Assembly (NCBI RefSeq): GCF_018343775.1
Contig: NZ_CP074349.1
Location: 2,656,001 to 2,720,000, forward strand
Reading direction: 5' to 3'
DNA: 64,000 nt
Source: Pseudomonas cichorii
GTDB taxonomy: Bacteria; Pseudomonadota; Gammaproteobacteria; Pseudomonadales; Pseudomonadaceae
Positions 54,414-63,562 of this stretch are shown here, in pieces; positions within the stretch are counted from its first letter, which is position 1, and each line of letters begins with the position of its first letter. A model generated the notes under the pieces. That model had not been told where the DNA came from. It saw only the letters and a list, made by a program, of their open reading frames with translations, and ran no database searches. The position numbers and the translations under genes are program-made.

Positions 54414-56482
54414 TGTTTTTCTCCCGCCAGCAATATTTTGCGGTAACCGCAATCGTTGACCAGGCAATTTAATGGCGTACCGCTTTTATGGTTCTGACAC
54501 CGCTCGACGATGGGGGCGTGACCTCTCAGGCTCTGCATCAGCAGTTGCCCCGGCTTTTCCGTCGCTGCCCGTTCTGACAGGCCTGGTAGCAAAGGCATTG
54601 CCGTGGTTCCAATACCGGGGCTGACGGCTTCATTGGTCCTGACCAGCGGCCCGTTCATCATCACCCCGCTGTGATCGATCTTGATAAAGCTGCCACCGAC
54701 CTTGAGGGTCAGTTCCATGCCTGCATCGATCACCAGCTTGTCGCCGGACTTGATATGTATTTCCTGTCCGGCTTCGACCAGTTGTGCCACGCCCACCTTG
54801 ATGTGCTGAACCTGAGCGATGTTCAAATGATCGTTCGCCCGGATTTCCACCTTGCGGTCGGCTTCGACGGTGCAGTGTTCTTCGGCCTTGAATTCGCTGT
54901 AGCTGTTGGCCTCGACCCGGTCGAGGCGCTCATTGCCGACCTGGATCTTCTGGTCGTGACCAATGCTCTGGTCCCAGTTGCGCTGGGCGTGGATGAAGAT
55001 CTGTTCCTGATCCTTGCGGTCCTCGATGCGCAGCTCGTTGGAGCCACCGCCGCCGGGGCTGCTCAGGGTCTTGAAGACGCTGCGGGTGCGGTGTTCGGGC
55101 AGGCTGTAGGGCGGGGTGTTTTCGGCGTGGTAGAGGCAGCCGGTGACCAGTGGTTGATCGGGGTCGCCTTCCAGAAAAGTCACCAGCACTTCCATGCCGA
55201 CCCGTGGCAACACGACAGCACCATAGCGATTGCCCGCCCAACCGGACGACACCCGCAGCCAGCAACTGCTTCTGGCATCCTGCTGGCCCTCGCGGTCCCA
55301 GTGGAACTGCACCTTGATCCGGCCATGTTTGTCGCAATGGATTTCCTGATCCTGCGGGCCGGTGACTATTGCCGTCTGGCTGCCCGAAATACGGGGTTTG
55401 GGGTGACGAAGAGGCGTGCGGTAGAAAGCGTCCCAAGGCGTGCCCCGGAAGGTATTGCGATAGCCCTGTCTGGCTGGTTGCTGTCTTTGACCTGCCGTTT
55501 CTTCCAGCACCTGAGGCTGATGACCTTCGTGGTGCACTTCGGTCAGCAGCCAGAGCTGATTCCAGTCTCTCTGTGGATGCCTGTTCAGGTCCAGAAAGTG
55601 GCCGCTAACCAGCCGTGGTTGATCGCTATGGCCTTCGGCGAGGCGGTAATCATGACGATGACGTTCCAGTGCCCGCTTGGTCAGCATGTTGCCGCGCTCA
55701 CGGTCGGTGAAACGGGCCGGGTAATCGTAATCCTCAAGATCCGGTAGGGTCTGGTGATCGACTGTGCTTTCAAGAGGCGCTCGTGGTTTCTGAAAGTCAT
55801 AATCCCGCCGCGTGGTGCGAGTGCTGCGGGTTTCCAGGCGGACATTGAAACGTTTGACCACTGGCCCGTCGGGCGGCATTCCGCTGTCCTGTCGATAGCT
55901 CAGAGGCGCTAGCCTGGGAAAGACTGTCTGGTCATCGCCGAATACCAGCCGGTGCATGCTTGGGCTGTGCTGGAAGTGATAGTGCAGGCCTTCTTCTTCA
56001 CAGAGACGCTGGATGAAATGCAGGTCCGATTCGTCGTACTGCACGCAGTATTCGCGCTTTGGGTAGGGCAGGCCGAGCTGGAAGTGATAGCGGTCGGCAA
56101 GGATGCCGTGGTCCTGTAGAACCCGGGCAATGATGTCGGGCACGGACTGCTGCTGGAAGATGCGCTGATTGATGCGATGGCCCAGGTACGACAGCTGAGG
56201 TCGCAGGGTCATTGCGTAGTGGGTCAGACGTTTGCGGGAATCGCCCTGGGCGATGCGGTCGATCAAACCATGCACGCCAATGTCGTTGGGGCCGAACTGC
56301 AGAAAGGCCGGACGGTGCAGGAGGTTGTCCAGGGCCAGCACGGGATCTTCGCTGACCAGTTCCAGCTCAAAGGCAAAGGGCTGGCTGATGGCCTCTGTGC
56401 CGGTAAAGGCCAGTACCTTGAAGTCGTGTTTGACGTCTTGCAGGTGCAGGCTGAAATGCGCTTGATGGGCGGGTGCGGGCAT
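54410..56482 (-). CDS. vgrG: T6SS spike protein VgrG
   Basis: The protein is 690 residues, taking Met at 56482 (GGAGAAG just upstream); a Met five codons earlier has no ribosome site. gp27-like N-terminal domains (HFSLHLQDVKHDFKVLAF; YDESDLHFIQRLCEEEGLHYHF) and a gp5-OB segment (GWAGNRYGAVVLPRVGMEVLV, shown in part; DPDQPLVTGCLYH). A VgrG beta-helix follows (KVEIRANDHLNIAQVQHIKVG), then a C-terminal extension of about 60 residues containing three Cys (C-Q-N-H-K, N-C-L-V-N-D-C-G). The extension may dock the following effector. Confidence 0.95.
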   Translation of the reverse strand: MPAPAHQAHFSLHLQDVKHDFKVLAFTGTEAISQPFAFELELVSEDPVLALDNLLHRPAFLQFGPNDIGVHGLIDRIAQGDSRKRLTHYAMTLRPQLSYLGHRINQRIFQQQSVPDIIARVLQDHGILADRYHFQLGLPYPKREYCVQYDESDLHFIQRLCEEEGLHYHFQHSPSMHRLVFGDDQTVFPRLAPLSYRQDSGMPPDGPVVKRFNVRLETRSTRTTRRDYDFQKPRAPLESTVDHQTLPDLEDYDYPARFTDRERGNMLTKRALERHRHDYRLAEGHSDQPRLVSGHFLDLNRHPQRDWNQLWLLTEVHHEGHQPQVLEETAGQRQQPARQGYRNTFRGTPWDAFYRTPLRHPKPRISGSQTAIVTGPQDQEIHCDKHGRIKVQFHWDREGQQDARSSCWLRVSSGWAGNRYGAVVLPRVGMEVLVTFLEGDPDQPLVTGCLYHAENTPPYSLPEHRTRSVFKTLSSPGGGGSNELRIEDRKDQEQIFIHAQRNWDQSIGHDQKIQVGNERLDRVEANSYSEFKAEEHCTVEADRKVEIRANDHLNIAQVQHIKVGVAQLVEAGQEIHIKSGDKLVIDAGMELTLKVGGSFIKIDHSGVMMNGPLVRTNEAVSPGIGTTAMPLLPGLSERAATEKPGQLLMQSLRGHAPIVERCQNHKSGTPLNCLVNDCGYRKILLAGEKQ

Positions 56483-56518
56483 TACCTGCTTCTCCATATC
56501 TGAATGAGCGACAACCTG

Positions 56519-56550
56519 AGCCCTATCGATTCTGCTGAATCGATAGGGCT
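56519..56550 (-). other. Hairpin between hcp and vgrG
   Basis: A perfect 13-bp inverted repeat AGCCCTATCGATT/AATCGATAGGGCT with a 6-base loop lies twelve bases after the hcp stop. There is no T tract. A hairpin here would favour hcp over vgrG, in line with the large excess of Hcp needed per firing. Confidence 0.6.
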
Positions 56551-56561
56551 GTTATTCAGGC

Positions 56562-57077
56562 TTAGGCTCTTATTGGAAAGCGCAAGTCGTCAGACCCTGA
56601 GCTCTTGGCCATCAGATGGGTCCAGGTTATTTTGCTGTAGGCGATATGAACGTCTTGCAAGTGGCTGGAATGCGCGTTGGCTGGATCCTGGCTGCTAAGC
56701 ATGTAGTCTTTGATTTCCACAATGACGGCGTCTTCCAGGGAGGTGGTGTAATAGTGCTCCAGCACGCCATCCGCAATGCGATACCAGTGTATTTCGACCA
56801 GAGGCAGGCGTTCGTTGGAGGCCAGTGCTGCCTGCAGCATCGGTGAAGCTCTGTCGAATATCTTGGTAATGCAGAGGGGTTTGTGAATGCGTGTGGTGGC
56901 AGGCTGGCTTGACTGTAAATCACAAGGAACGGTGATCACATGGCTGACAGCCTGGATCATGAACTGATCTTCATGCTCCTTCTTATAAGTGTTTCCAACC
57001 GATTCAAAAGTTAAGGCCTTTTCAGTGATCAGGCCTTGTCTGGAACCTTTTATAGACATGTAAACAGGTGTGGCCAT
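56562..57077 (-). CDS. hcp: T6SS tube protein Hcp
   Basis: The protein is 171 residues from the ATG at 57077, with a strong AAGGAGAG site six bases upstream. Hcp landmarks: MATPVYMSIKGSRQGLITEK, GHED-like HEDQFMIQAVSHVITVP, HKPLCITKIFD, LPLVEIHWYRI, and the C-terminal D-D-L-R-F-P-I. Forms the hexameric tube rings of the T6SS. Divergent from the structural operon; first gene of the minus-strand spike/effector unit. Confidence 0.95.
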   Translation of the reverse strand: MATPVYMSIKGSRQGLITEKALTFESVGNTYKKEHEDQFMIQAVSHVITVPCDLQSSQPATTRIHKPLCITKIFDRASPMLQAALASNERLPLVEIHWYRIADGVLEHYYTTSLEDAVIVEIKDYMLSSQDPANAHSSHLQDVHIAYSKITWTHLMAKSSGSDDLRFPIRA

Positions 57078-57623
57078 CGATACTCTCCTTGCAAAAAAAT
57101 AAGCGTCCGGCAGCGTAATTCGCCTGGGGATCGATAGGGGTAATACCAAGAAGTATGCCAGTTTTTGTTTTTCCTTTTAAAACATAAAGTTGGCTTTTTT
57201 CTAGTTTTAAGGTGAGTGGTTTTTAATAGTCGAACTGCGCAAGTTATTGCGCATCTGCGCAATTTTTTGCATGCGGAATCTTACGTGCCTGTTTATGGGC
57301 GGTCCGGGGCTTTATTCGCAATTATATTCGCACTATGTTGTGCAGGGTTTTGCGCATGATGGCCTTTTTGCCGTGTTGTCATATGTTGCTGACGCAAGGT
57401 TGTTGCTATCTAGGTTGACGATCCTGAAATTTCGAGGGCTGTTGTAAATCTTTTCTATATTTGACTGTAGGAATATTCCGAAAGTTTATGGTGTATCCCT
57501 TTCGTGCTTGTTAAAGAGTTTTTTCAAAGCTAGTGTGCGCATCGTGATGGGTGCAAGGCACTTTCTGGTTTTTACATGTTGTCTGTGTGATAGACAAACG
57601 GTTTCAGGGATGAAGATTGATTA
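57078..57623. promoter_or_regulatory. Divergent control region of hcp-vgrG and tssABC
   Basis: This 546-base AT-rich gap has no gene. It contains TGCGCAA-GTTA-TTGCGCA (57236-57253), a third TGCGCAA at 57256-57262 and a fourth TTGCGCA at 57350-57356, all the same 7-mer in both orientations. On the minus strand at 57145-57160, TGGCAT-N5-TTGGT loosely resembles a sigma-54 promoter, 68 bases before hcp; the -12 GC is not perfect. These are candidate sites, not proven. Confidence 0.45.
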
Positions 57624-59171
57624 ATGACTTACTCGGACAAGCTTTCCAGTCGTTACCTTGAACTTGTCGAACACCCTGTTTCCGAAGAGTGTCCAGAAGG
57701 TGAGGATGTTCGTTTTTCAGCCGAGTTCGAAACCCTTGAGGGTGAGCTGGGTAAAGTGTACTCCTTGCATGGGAGTGTTCAGATCGACTGGTTGAGAGTG
57801 CGTGAGGTCAGTGAACTTATCCTGCGTGAATGCTCGAAAGATCTTCGCGTTGCAGTGTGGTTAACGTGGTCCTTGTATCAATGTGAATCATTTCCCGGCT
57901 TGTTGGCGGGCGTGAACCTGCTTCATCATCTCTGCAGTCATCGCTGGCAGGTTCTTCATCCTCGTAAACTGCGAACCCGAACGGCTTCACTTAACTGGTT
58001 AGTGCCTCGGCTTGAGCAGGTGCTTGTCGATGATGTATCCGTTACTGCACAGTTACCGTTGTTTCAAAAACTGGTTGAAGCACTTGAAGCGCTGGACACG
58101 TTGCTGTCGAGTTATCTGGGCGATGAAGCCCCACTGCTTTTACCTGTTCGTCGCAGGCTTGCGGCGATGGTCAAGCATGCTGTCGAAAGCAAAGCCGATA
58201 CAGAGAACCTGGTTGTTCAGGTAAAGCAGGCTGCCGCCAGGATTTTTAAAAGTGATGTCACCATTGAAAATGAAAGGGACGCACAGAAGGCCTTAAAAGG
58301 ACAGCAGGAAAGTGCGCAGAAATTGTGTGCCTGGTGGTTGCGTCAAAAATCGACCGATGTGCGAGCCCTGTACCTGAGTCGTACGGTGTCGTGGTTAGGT
58401 ATCGATAAATTACCTGAGTGCAATGTCAGGCAAATAACAGCATTGCATGCTTTGCCAGCGGATAAGTTGCGCAGTTATGGCGAGCGTTTTCAGCAAGGGC
58501 ATTACGCGGATCTGGTGGTTGATGTTGAGGCCAGTCTTGCACTGACCCCCTTCTGGTTTGATGGACAGCGACTGGTATGGGAGTGCTTGCGTGCGTTGAA
58601 GGCCGACCTGGCAATGCGGGAGGTGGAAATCCTTTTTGCCCTTTTCCTGCAGCGCCTTCCGGGCATCTGTGAGCTGAAGTTTCAGGATGGGTCGCCTTTT
58701 GCCGATGATGATACTCACCGCTGGATCAATGAGCAGGTCATGCCTCATGTCCAGATTGATAGTCCTGTTGAAAGCCTTGAGGAAACCGTTGCACAGCCTG
58801 AATGGGAAGTAGCGTTACAAGAGGCTCTATCTGTTTTGCGCAGTGAGGGGCTCAAAGCGGCTGTTCAGATACTTAAACAGAAATTACAGATTGCCCAGAG
58901 TCAGCGAGACCGTTTTTATTGGCAGTTTGCTCTGGCCCAGCTTTGTTATACCGCCAAGAAATATGAGCTCGCCAAGAGTCAGCTGGAAATACTGGATCAA
59001 TATTTACAGGACTCAGGGTTTCATACATGGGAACCAGAGCTATCCCTGAAAGTGCTGCACACATTGAATAGCTGTTATGAATGCTTGCCGCAGAGCAATG
59101 TGGTAAGGGAACGCAAGGATGAAATATATCGCAGGCTTTGTCACCTCGATCTTGAGGTGTTACTTGGGTAA
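57624..59171 (+). CDS. tssA: T6SS baseplate/assembly protein TssA
   Basis: The protein is 515 residues. An N-terminal ImpA domain (residues about 15-130, WLTWSLYQCESFPGLLAGVNLL) is followed by a long C-terminal part of the VasJ/TssA2 type. It has no membrane segment. TssA primes sheath polymerisation. First gene of the structural operon; the ribosome site (GATGAAG) is weak. The next gene follows after 33 bases. Confidence 0.9.
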   Translation: MTYSDKLSSRYLELVEHPVSEECPEGEDVRFSAEFETLEGELGKVYSLHGSVQIDWLRVREVSELILRECSKDLRVAVWLTWSLYQCESFPGLLAGVNLLHHLCSHRWQVLHPRKLRTRTASLNWLVPRLEQVLVDDVSVTAQLPLFQKLVEALEALDTLLSSYLGDEAPLLLPVRRRLAAMVKHAVESKADTENLVVQVKQAAARIFKSDVTIENERDAQKALKGQQESAQKLCAWWLRQKSTDVRALYLSRTVSWLGIDKLPECNVRQITALHALPADKLRSYGERFQQGHYADLVVDVEASLALTPFWFDGQRLVWECLRALKADLAMREVEILFALFLQRLPGICELKFQDGSPFADDDTHRWINEQVMPHVQIDSPVESLEETVAQPEWEVALQEALSVLRSEGLKAAVQILKQKLQIAQSQRDRFYWQFALAQLCYTAKKYELAKSQLEILDQYLQDSGFHTWEPELSLKVLHTLNSCYECLPQSNVVRERKDEIYRRLCHLDLEVLLG

Positions 59172-59204
59172 GCCTTGAAGGCTGGAACGGTAAGGGAGAA
59201 ACGT

Positions 59205-59711
59205 ATGGCAAAAAAAGGTTCTGTTGCACCTAAAGAGCGTATCAATGTCACCTTCAGACCTGCTATTGGAGGGGCAAAGGAAGAGATTGAACTTCCCTTG
59301 AAGTTGCTGGTGCTGGGAGATTTCACGCAGCGCGCCGATGAGCGCAAGCTTGAAGATCGTAAAGCGATAAGCATCGATAAAAACAATTTTGATGCTGTAC
59401 TGGAGAAGCAGGAGTTGACGCTGGCGTTGAATGTACACAACCGTCTTCAAGAGACTGATGGCAATGAAGAGTTAGGCATCAATATCCGTATCCGTTCACT
59501 CAAGGATTTCAATCCGGTCAGTCTGGTAGAGCAGGTTCCCGAGCTGAAAAGTCTTATGGAATTGCGCAATGCCCTTATGGCGCTCAAGGGACCTTTGGGG
59601 AACGCGCCTGCTTTTCGTAAAGCGATTGAAAGCGTGCTTGCCGATACCGAATCCCGCAACCGTGTACTGGGTGAGTTGGGTCTGGGTATTGCTGCATCGG
59701 AAAACGCCTGA
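59205..59711 (+). CDS. tssB: T6SS contractile sheath small subunit TssB
   Basis: The protein is 168 residues from the ATG at 59205 (AAGGGAG upstream). VipA/TssB landmarks: PKERINVTFRPAIGGAKEEIEL, LLVLGDFT, IRSLKDFNPVSLVEQVPEL. Forms the contractile sheath with TssC. The upstream codons to 59175 are not family-like. Confidence 0.97.
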   Translation: MAKKGSVAPKERINVTFRPAIGGAKEEIELPLKLLVLGDFTQRADERKLEDRKAISIDKNNFDAVLEKQELTLALNVHNRLQETDGNEELGINIRIRSLKDFNPVSLVEQVPELKSLMELRNALMALKGPLGNAPAFRKAIESVLADTESRNRVLGELGLGIAASENA

Positions 59712-59737
59712 GTTATACGCATAAGGAAATCAATCTA

Positions 59738-61213
59738 ATGAGTGCTAAAGCGCTACGGTCAGAAAATGACAACGCTGTAGAGTATGGGGTTCTTGATCAG
59801 ATCATTGCTGAAACAAAACTGACTCCCGGCGACGAAGCATATGATATCGCCAGGCGCGGAGTTGCAGCGTTCATTGAGGAACTGCTGAAGCCACACAACA
59901 GCAAGGAGCCTGTAAAAAAGGCACTGGTTGATCGCATGATCGCCGAAATCGATACCCGGCTCAGTCAGCAAATGGATGAGATCCTGCATCACAAGGACTT
60001 TCAGGCGCTGGAAGCTTCATGGCGTGGTCTTCAATTGCTGGTGGACCGTACTGACTTTCGTGAAAATATAAAGATCGAAGTATTGAACGTCTCCCGGCAA
60101 GACTTGCTGGATGATTTTGAAGATTCACCAGAAGTCATGCAGTCAGGCCTTTATAAGCATGTCTATACCGCTGAATATGGTCAGTTCGGTGGTAAGCCGG
60201 TTGGCGCGATCATCGCCAACTACTTTTTTTCGCCAAGTTCGCCTGACGTGAAAACCCTGCAGTATGTATCGAGTGTTGCCTGCATGGCCCATGCGCCATT
60301 TATCGCCGCTGCCGGTCCCGGCTTTTTTGGTCTTGAGCAGTTCACAGGGTTACCTGACCTCAAGGACCTGAAAGATCACTTCGATGGTCCGCAATTCGCC
60401 AAATGGCAAAGTTTTCGCCAGCAGGAAGACGCTCGTTACTGTGCCTTGACGGTGCCACGTTTTCTGCTGCGTACCCCCTATGATCCGCAAGAGAACCCGG
60501 TCAAGACGTTTGTCTACAGAGAAAACGTTTCCGGTAGTCATGAGCACTACTTATGGGGCAATACGGCCTATGCATTTGCTACCCGCCTGACCGACAGTTT
60601 TGCCAGGTTCCGCTGGTGTCCGAATATTATCGGCCCTCAGAGTGGTGGTGCTGTCGAGGATCTGCCGCTGCACCATTTCCATAGCATGGGTGAAATAGAG
60701 ACCAAAATACCTACCGAGGTCCTGGTTTCCGATCGTCGTGAGTACGAGCTTGCCGAAGAGGGCTTCATCGCTCTGACCATGCGCAAGGGCAGTGATAACG
60801 CAGCCTTTTTCTCGGCCAGCTCCGTGCAGAAACCCAAGTTCTTCGGCATCAGCGCTGAGAGTAAAGCGGCTGAGTTGAACTACAGACTGGGCACTCAGCT
60901 TCCCTACATGATGATCGTCAACCGGCTGGCGCATTATCTCAAAGTGCTGCAGCGTGAACAGCTTGGTTCCTGGAAGGAGCGTGCCGATCTTGAGCTTGAA
61001 CTGAACAAGTGGATCGGTCAGTACGTGGCCGATCAGGAAAATCCGAGCGTTGATGTGCGCGGCAGTCGTCCATTACGTGCTGCGCAGATCACCGTCAGTA
61101 ATGTTGAAGGCGAGCCGGGTTGGTACCGGGTCAACCTGAGCGTGCGGCCTCACTTCAAATACATGGGGGCGGACTTTACGCTTTCTCTGGTCGGCAAGCT
61201 GGACAAGGAATAA
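59738..61213 (+). CDS. tssC: T6SS contractile sheath large subunit TssC
   Basis: The protein is 491 residues, full length. VipB/TssC landmarks: LEASWRGLQLLVDRTDF, DSPEVMQSGLYKHVYTAEYG, PVGAIIANYFF, YMMIVNRLAHYLKVLQREQ and the C-terminal YRVNLSVRPHFKYMGADFTL. AAGGAA lies nine bases before the ATG. Follows tssB by 26 bases and forms the sheath heterodimer. Confidence 0.98.
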   Translation: MSAKALRSENDNAVEYGVLDQIIAETKLTPGDEAYDIARRGVAAFIEELLKPHNSKEPVKKALVDRMIAEIDTRLSQQMDEILHHKDFQALEASWRGLQLLVDRTDFRENIKIEVLNVSRQDLLDDFEDSPEVMQSGLYKHVYTAEYGQFGGKPVGAIIANYFFSPSSPDVKTLQYVSSVACMAHAPFIAAAGPGFFGLEQFTGLPDLKDLKDHFDGPQFAKWQSFRQQEDARYCALTVPRFLLRTPYDPQENPVKTFVYRENVSGSHEHYLWGNTAYAFATRLTDSFARFRWCPNIIGPQSGGAVEDLPLHHFHSMGEIETKIPTEVLVSDRREYELAEEGFIALTMRKGSDNAAFFSASSVQKPKFFGISAESKAAELNYRLGTQLPYMMIVNRLAHYLKVLQREQLGSWKERADLELELNKWIGQYVADQENPSVDVRGSRPLRAAQITVSNVEGEPGWYRVNLSVRPHFKYMGADFTLSLVGKLDKE

Positions 61214-61240
61214 CCGTATGCAGGCTGAAGGCGCTCGGAC

Positions 61241-61648
61241 ATGAATCCTTACGGTAGCCTTTTCGAGCGCCTTGGCGGTGAAACCAGGCGCCGTAAAGGT
61301 TTGAGTCGCGAAGAGTGTGTCATCGCTTCGGTGGCTGCCCATCTTGCGAAGATGCTCGGTACCCGGGCGGGGAGTGTGCAGACACAACCCGAGTACGGGC
61401 TGCCGGATCTGAATGATATGCGCATGAGCCTGCATGACACTCTTGCCCTGTCCCGCTCGGCTATCGAGGCTTTCATCAGAACCTGTGAGCCTCGATTGTC
61501 CGACGTGCGTGTGATGCCCCTGTCGCCCGATGAGGACAAATTGAAGTTGCGATTTTCCATTGAGGGCTTTTTAACGGTGGAAGGTGCGAAGTGTGCCGTC
61601 AGTTTTACTGCACGTCTGGATGGTTGCGGGAAAGTCGATATAAATTAA
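61241..61648 (+). CDS. tssE: T6SS baseplate protein TssE (gp25-like)
   Basis: The protein is 135 residues. gp25-like lysozyme fold: SLFERLGGE near the start, VIASVAAHLAKMLGTRAGSV, and the conserved PEYGLPDLND with YGLPD, which links the baseplate wedge to the sheath. 27 bases after tssC. Confidence 0.95.
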   Translation: MNPYGSLFERLGGETRRRKGLSREECVIASVAAHLAKMLGTRAGSVQTQPEYGLPDLNDMRMSLHDTLALSRSAIEAFIRTCEPRLSDVRVMPLSPDEDKLKLRFSIEGFLTVEGAKCAVSFTARLDGCGKVDIN

Positions 61649-61774
61649 GTGTCCGTAAGTTTCAAGTTTGGTGTGCGCGTATTTTTACGCAGGCAGATGG
61701 AACATGTACTGTCGGATTCAAGTATTTCGTTTTGTATGTTCTTGCTTTTCAGGCATGACTCAGGTGGATAACGC
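61649..61774. other. Gap within the tss operon
   Basis: 126 bases separate tssE and tssF, much longer than the other spacings in the operon. The sequence is T-rich (TTTCAAGTTTGG, TTTTTACG) with no clear hairpin or gene. It could hold an internal promoter or an mRNA processing site. Confidence 0.35.
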
Positions 61775-63562
61775 TTGTCTTTTAATAACTATTATCAAAG
61801 TGAATTGACGGCCTTGCGTCAATTGGGAAGTCGCTTTGCCGAGCGTAATCCTGCATTGGCGCCTTTTTTGGGGCAGGCCGGGCAGGATCCTGATGTCGAG
61901 CGACTACTGGAGGGTTTCGCATTTCTGACAGGCCGGCTGCGACAGAAGCTGGATGACGAGTTACCCGAACTTACTCACTCCTTGATGCAGTTGTTGTGGC
62001 CGAATTACATGCGTCCGTTTCCCGCGGTCAGCATGTTGCAGTTCGAGCCTCTGGAGCATTCGGGAGCGGGGATTGTAGTTGCCCGAGGAACTCCCGTGGA
62101 AAGCATTCCGGTTGAGGACACCGTTTGTCATTTTCGTACCTGCTACGAAACGGCTGTATTACCGTTGAGGCTGAGTGCAGTCAATTACTCCGCAAATGGC
62201 AACGGTGTATTGCTTGGCTTGCGTCTTGATATGAACGGTGACGGGCATATCGGTTCTCTGGAGCTGAATGATTTGCGACTGCATTTTGCCGGAGAGCCTT
62301 ATGTCAGCCAGACGTTATACCTGGGGTTGATGCGCAATCTCGAAAAAATCAGTTTGACGCCCCTGGATGCGGAAGGTAATCCTTTTGCTGTTGCAGGCGA
62401 CGAAACAGTATCTTTCAATATACCTGTCGACAGAATAAAAGCAGTGGGTTTTGCAGAAGAGGAAGCCCTTGTTCCTTATCCATTGAATACTTTTCGAGGG
62501 TATCGTTATCTGCAGGAATACTTTGTATTTAAAGAGAAATACCTGTTTGTTGATGTGTCGGGGCTTGAGGTCATCAATTCACTGGCGCCGCAGATTCTGG
62601 AAAAATCAAGGAGTATAGAGCTATCGTTTGATATCGCGAAAAATGAAATTCAGCGCCTGCGACCGACACTGCAGAATATCAAACTGTATTGCACGCCTAT
62701 CGTGAACCTGTTCGAACAGGATGCACTGCCTGTTCGTCTTGAGGGTACGCAGGATGAATACCGGTTGCTGCCTGGCGGACATGACTCAAAAAAGTGCGGG
62801 ATCTTTTCGGTCGACAAGGTGACCGGCTGGCAGCCGGGAGGTCTGGGTTATCAGGAGTTTGTGCTGTTTGAGTCATTCGAGCACGACCCCAGTTTCGACG
62901 TGCAACATCCAAGGCCTTATTACAGCATTCGTCAGCATCCTTCACCGCTGCACGAGGGGCTGGACACGTATTTGAGTTTCGATGGTCGTCAGACCCGTCA
63001 GCATGAAACCCTCTCTGTGGAGTTGACCTGTACCCATCAGGACCTTCCCTTGCAGATAGCGGCAGGTGGCATTTGCAGGCCTTGCGAAGAAACACCTGAT
63101 TTTCTGAAGTTCAGAAATATTACACCGGCTACGCGAAGTTTTGCTCCGCCGCTACACAAGGAGTTTCTGTGGCGGGTGATCAGTAACATGTCCTTGAATT
63201 ACCTATCGTTGAATAACGTCTCGGCGTTGAAGTGCATTCTGGAAACGTATGACTTTCCGCGTTATTACGACCAGCAGGCTGAACGGGTCAGCAAGCAGCT
63301 TTTGAACGGACTCAAGTCCATTCGGCATGAACCTGTCGATCATTTATATCGAGGTCTCCCTGTTCGAGGGTTGAAAACGGAGTTGCTGATCGATACGCAA
63401 GGCTGTGCCGGTGAAGGAGGGTTGTTTGTTTTCGCTTCGGTACTTAACGAGTTTTTCGCTCTTTACGCCAGTCTCAACTCTTTCCATGAATTGCATGTCA
63501 GGAGCACCCAGGGAGAAGTATACGAATGGACACCACGCATGGGACTTCAACCTCTGATCTGA
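61775..63562 (+). CDS. tssF: T6SS baseplate protein TssF, TTG start
   Basis: The protein is 595 residues. The frame closes at a TAA (61769-61771), so the only start that keeps the family N-terminus (SFNNYYQSELTALRQLGSRFAERNP) is the TTG at 61775. An AGGTGGA ribosome site lies six bases before it. Further landmarks are PDVERLLEGFAFLTGRLRQKLDDE and MQLLWPNYMRPFPA. The rare start probably lowers the amount made, which suits a low-copy baseplate wedge protein. Overlaps tssG by 37 bases. Confidence 0.95.
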   Translation: MSFNNYYQSELTALRQLGSRFAERNPALAPFLGQAGQDPDVERLLEGFAFLTGRLRQKLDDELPELTHSLMQLLWPNYMRPFPAVSMLQFEPLEHSGAGIVVARGTPVESIPVEDTVCHFRTCYETAVLPLRLSAVNYSANGNGVLLGLRLDMNGDGHIGSLELNDLRLHFAGEPYVSQTLYLGLMRNLEKISLTPLDAEGNPFAVAGDETVSFNIPVDRIKAVGFAEEEALVPYPLNTFRGYRYLQEYFVFKEKYLFVDVSGLEVINSLAPQILEKSRSIELSFDIAKNEIQRLRPTLQNIKLYCTPIVNLFEQDALPVRLEGTQDEYRLLPGGHDSKKCGIFSVDKVTGWQPGGLGYQEFVLFESFEHDPSFDVQHPRPYYSIRQHPSPLHEGLDTYLSFDGRQTRQHETLSVELTCTHQDLPLQIAAGGICRPCEETPDFLKFRNITPATRSFAPPLHKEFLWRVISNMSLNYLSLNNVSALKCILETYDFPRYYDQQAERVSKQLLNGLKSIRHEPVDHLYRGLPVRGLKTELLIDTQGCAGEGGLFVFASVLNEFFALYASLNSFHELHVRSTQGEVYEWTPRMGLQPLI

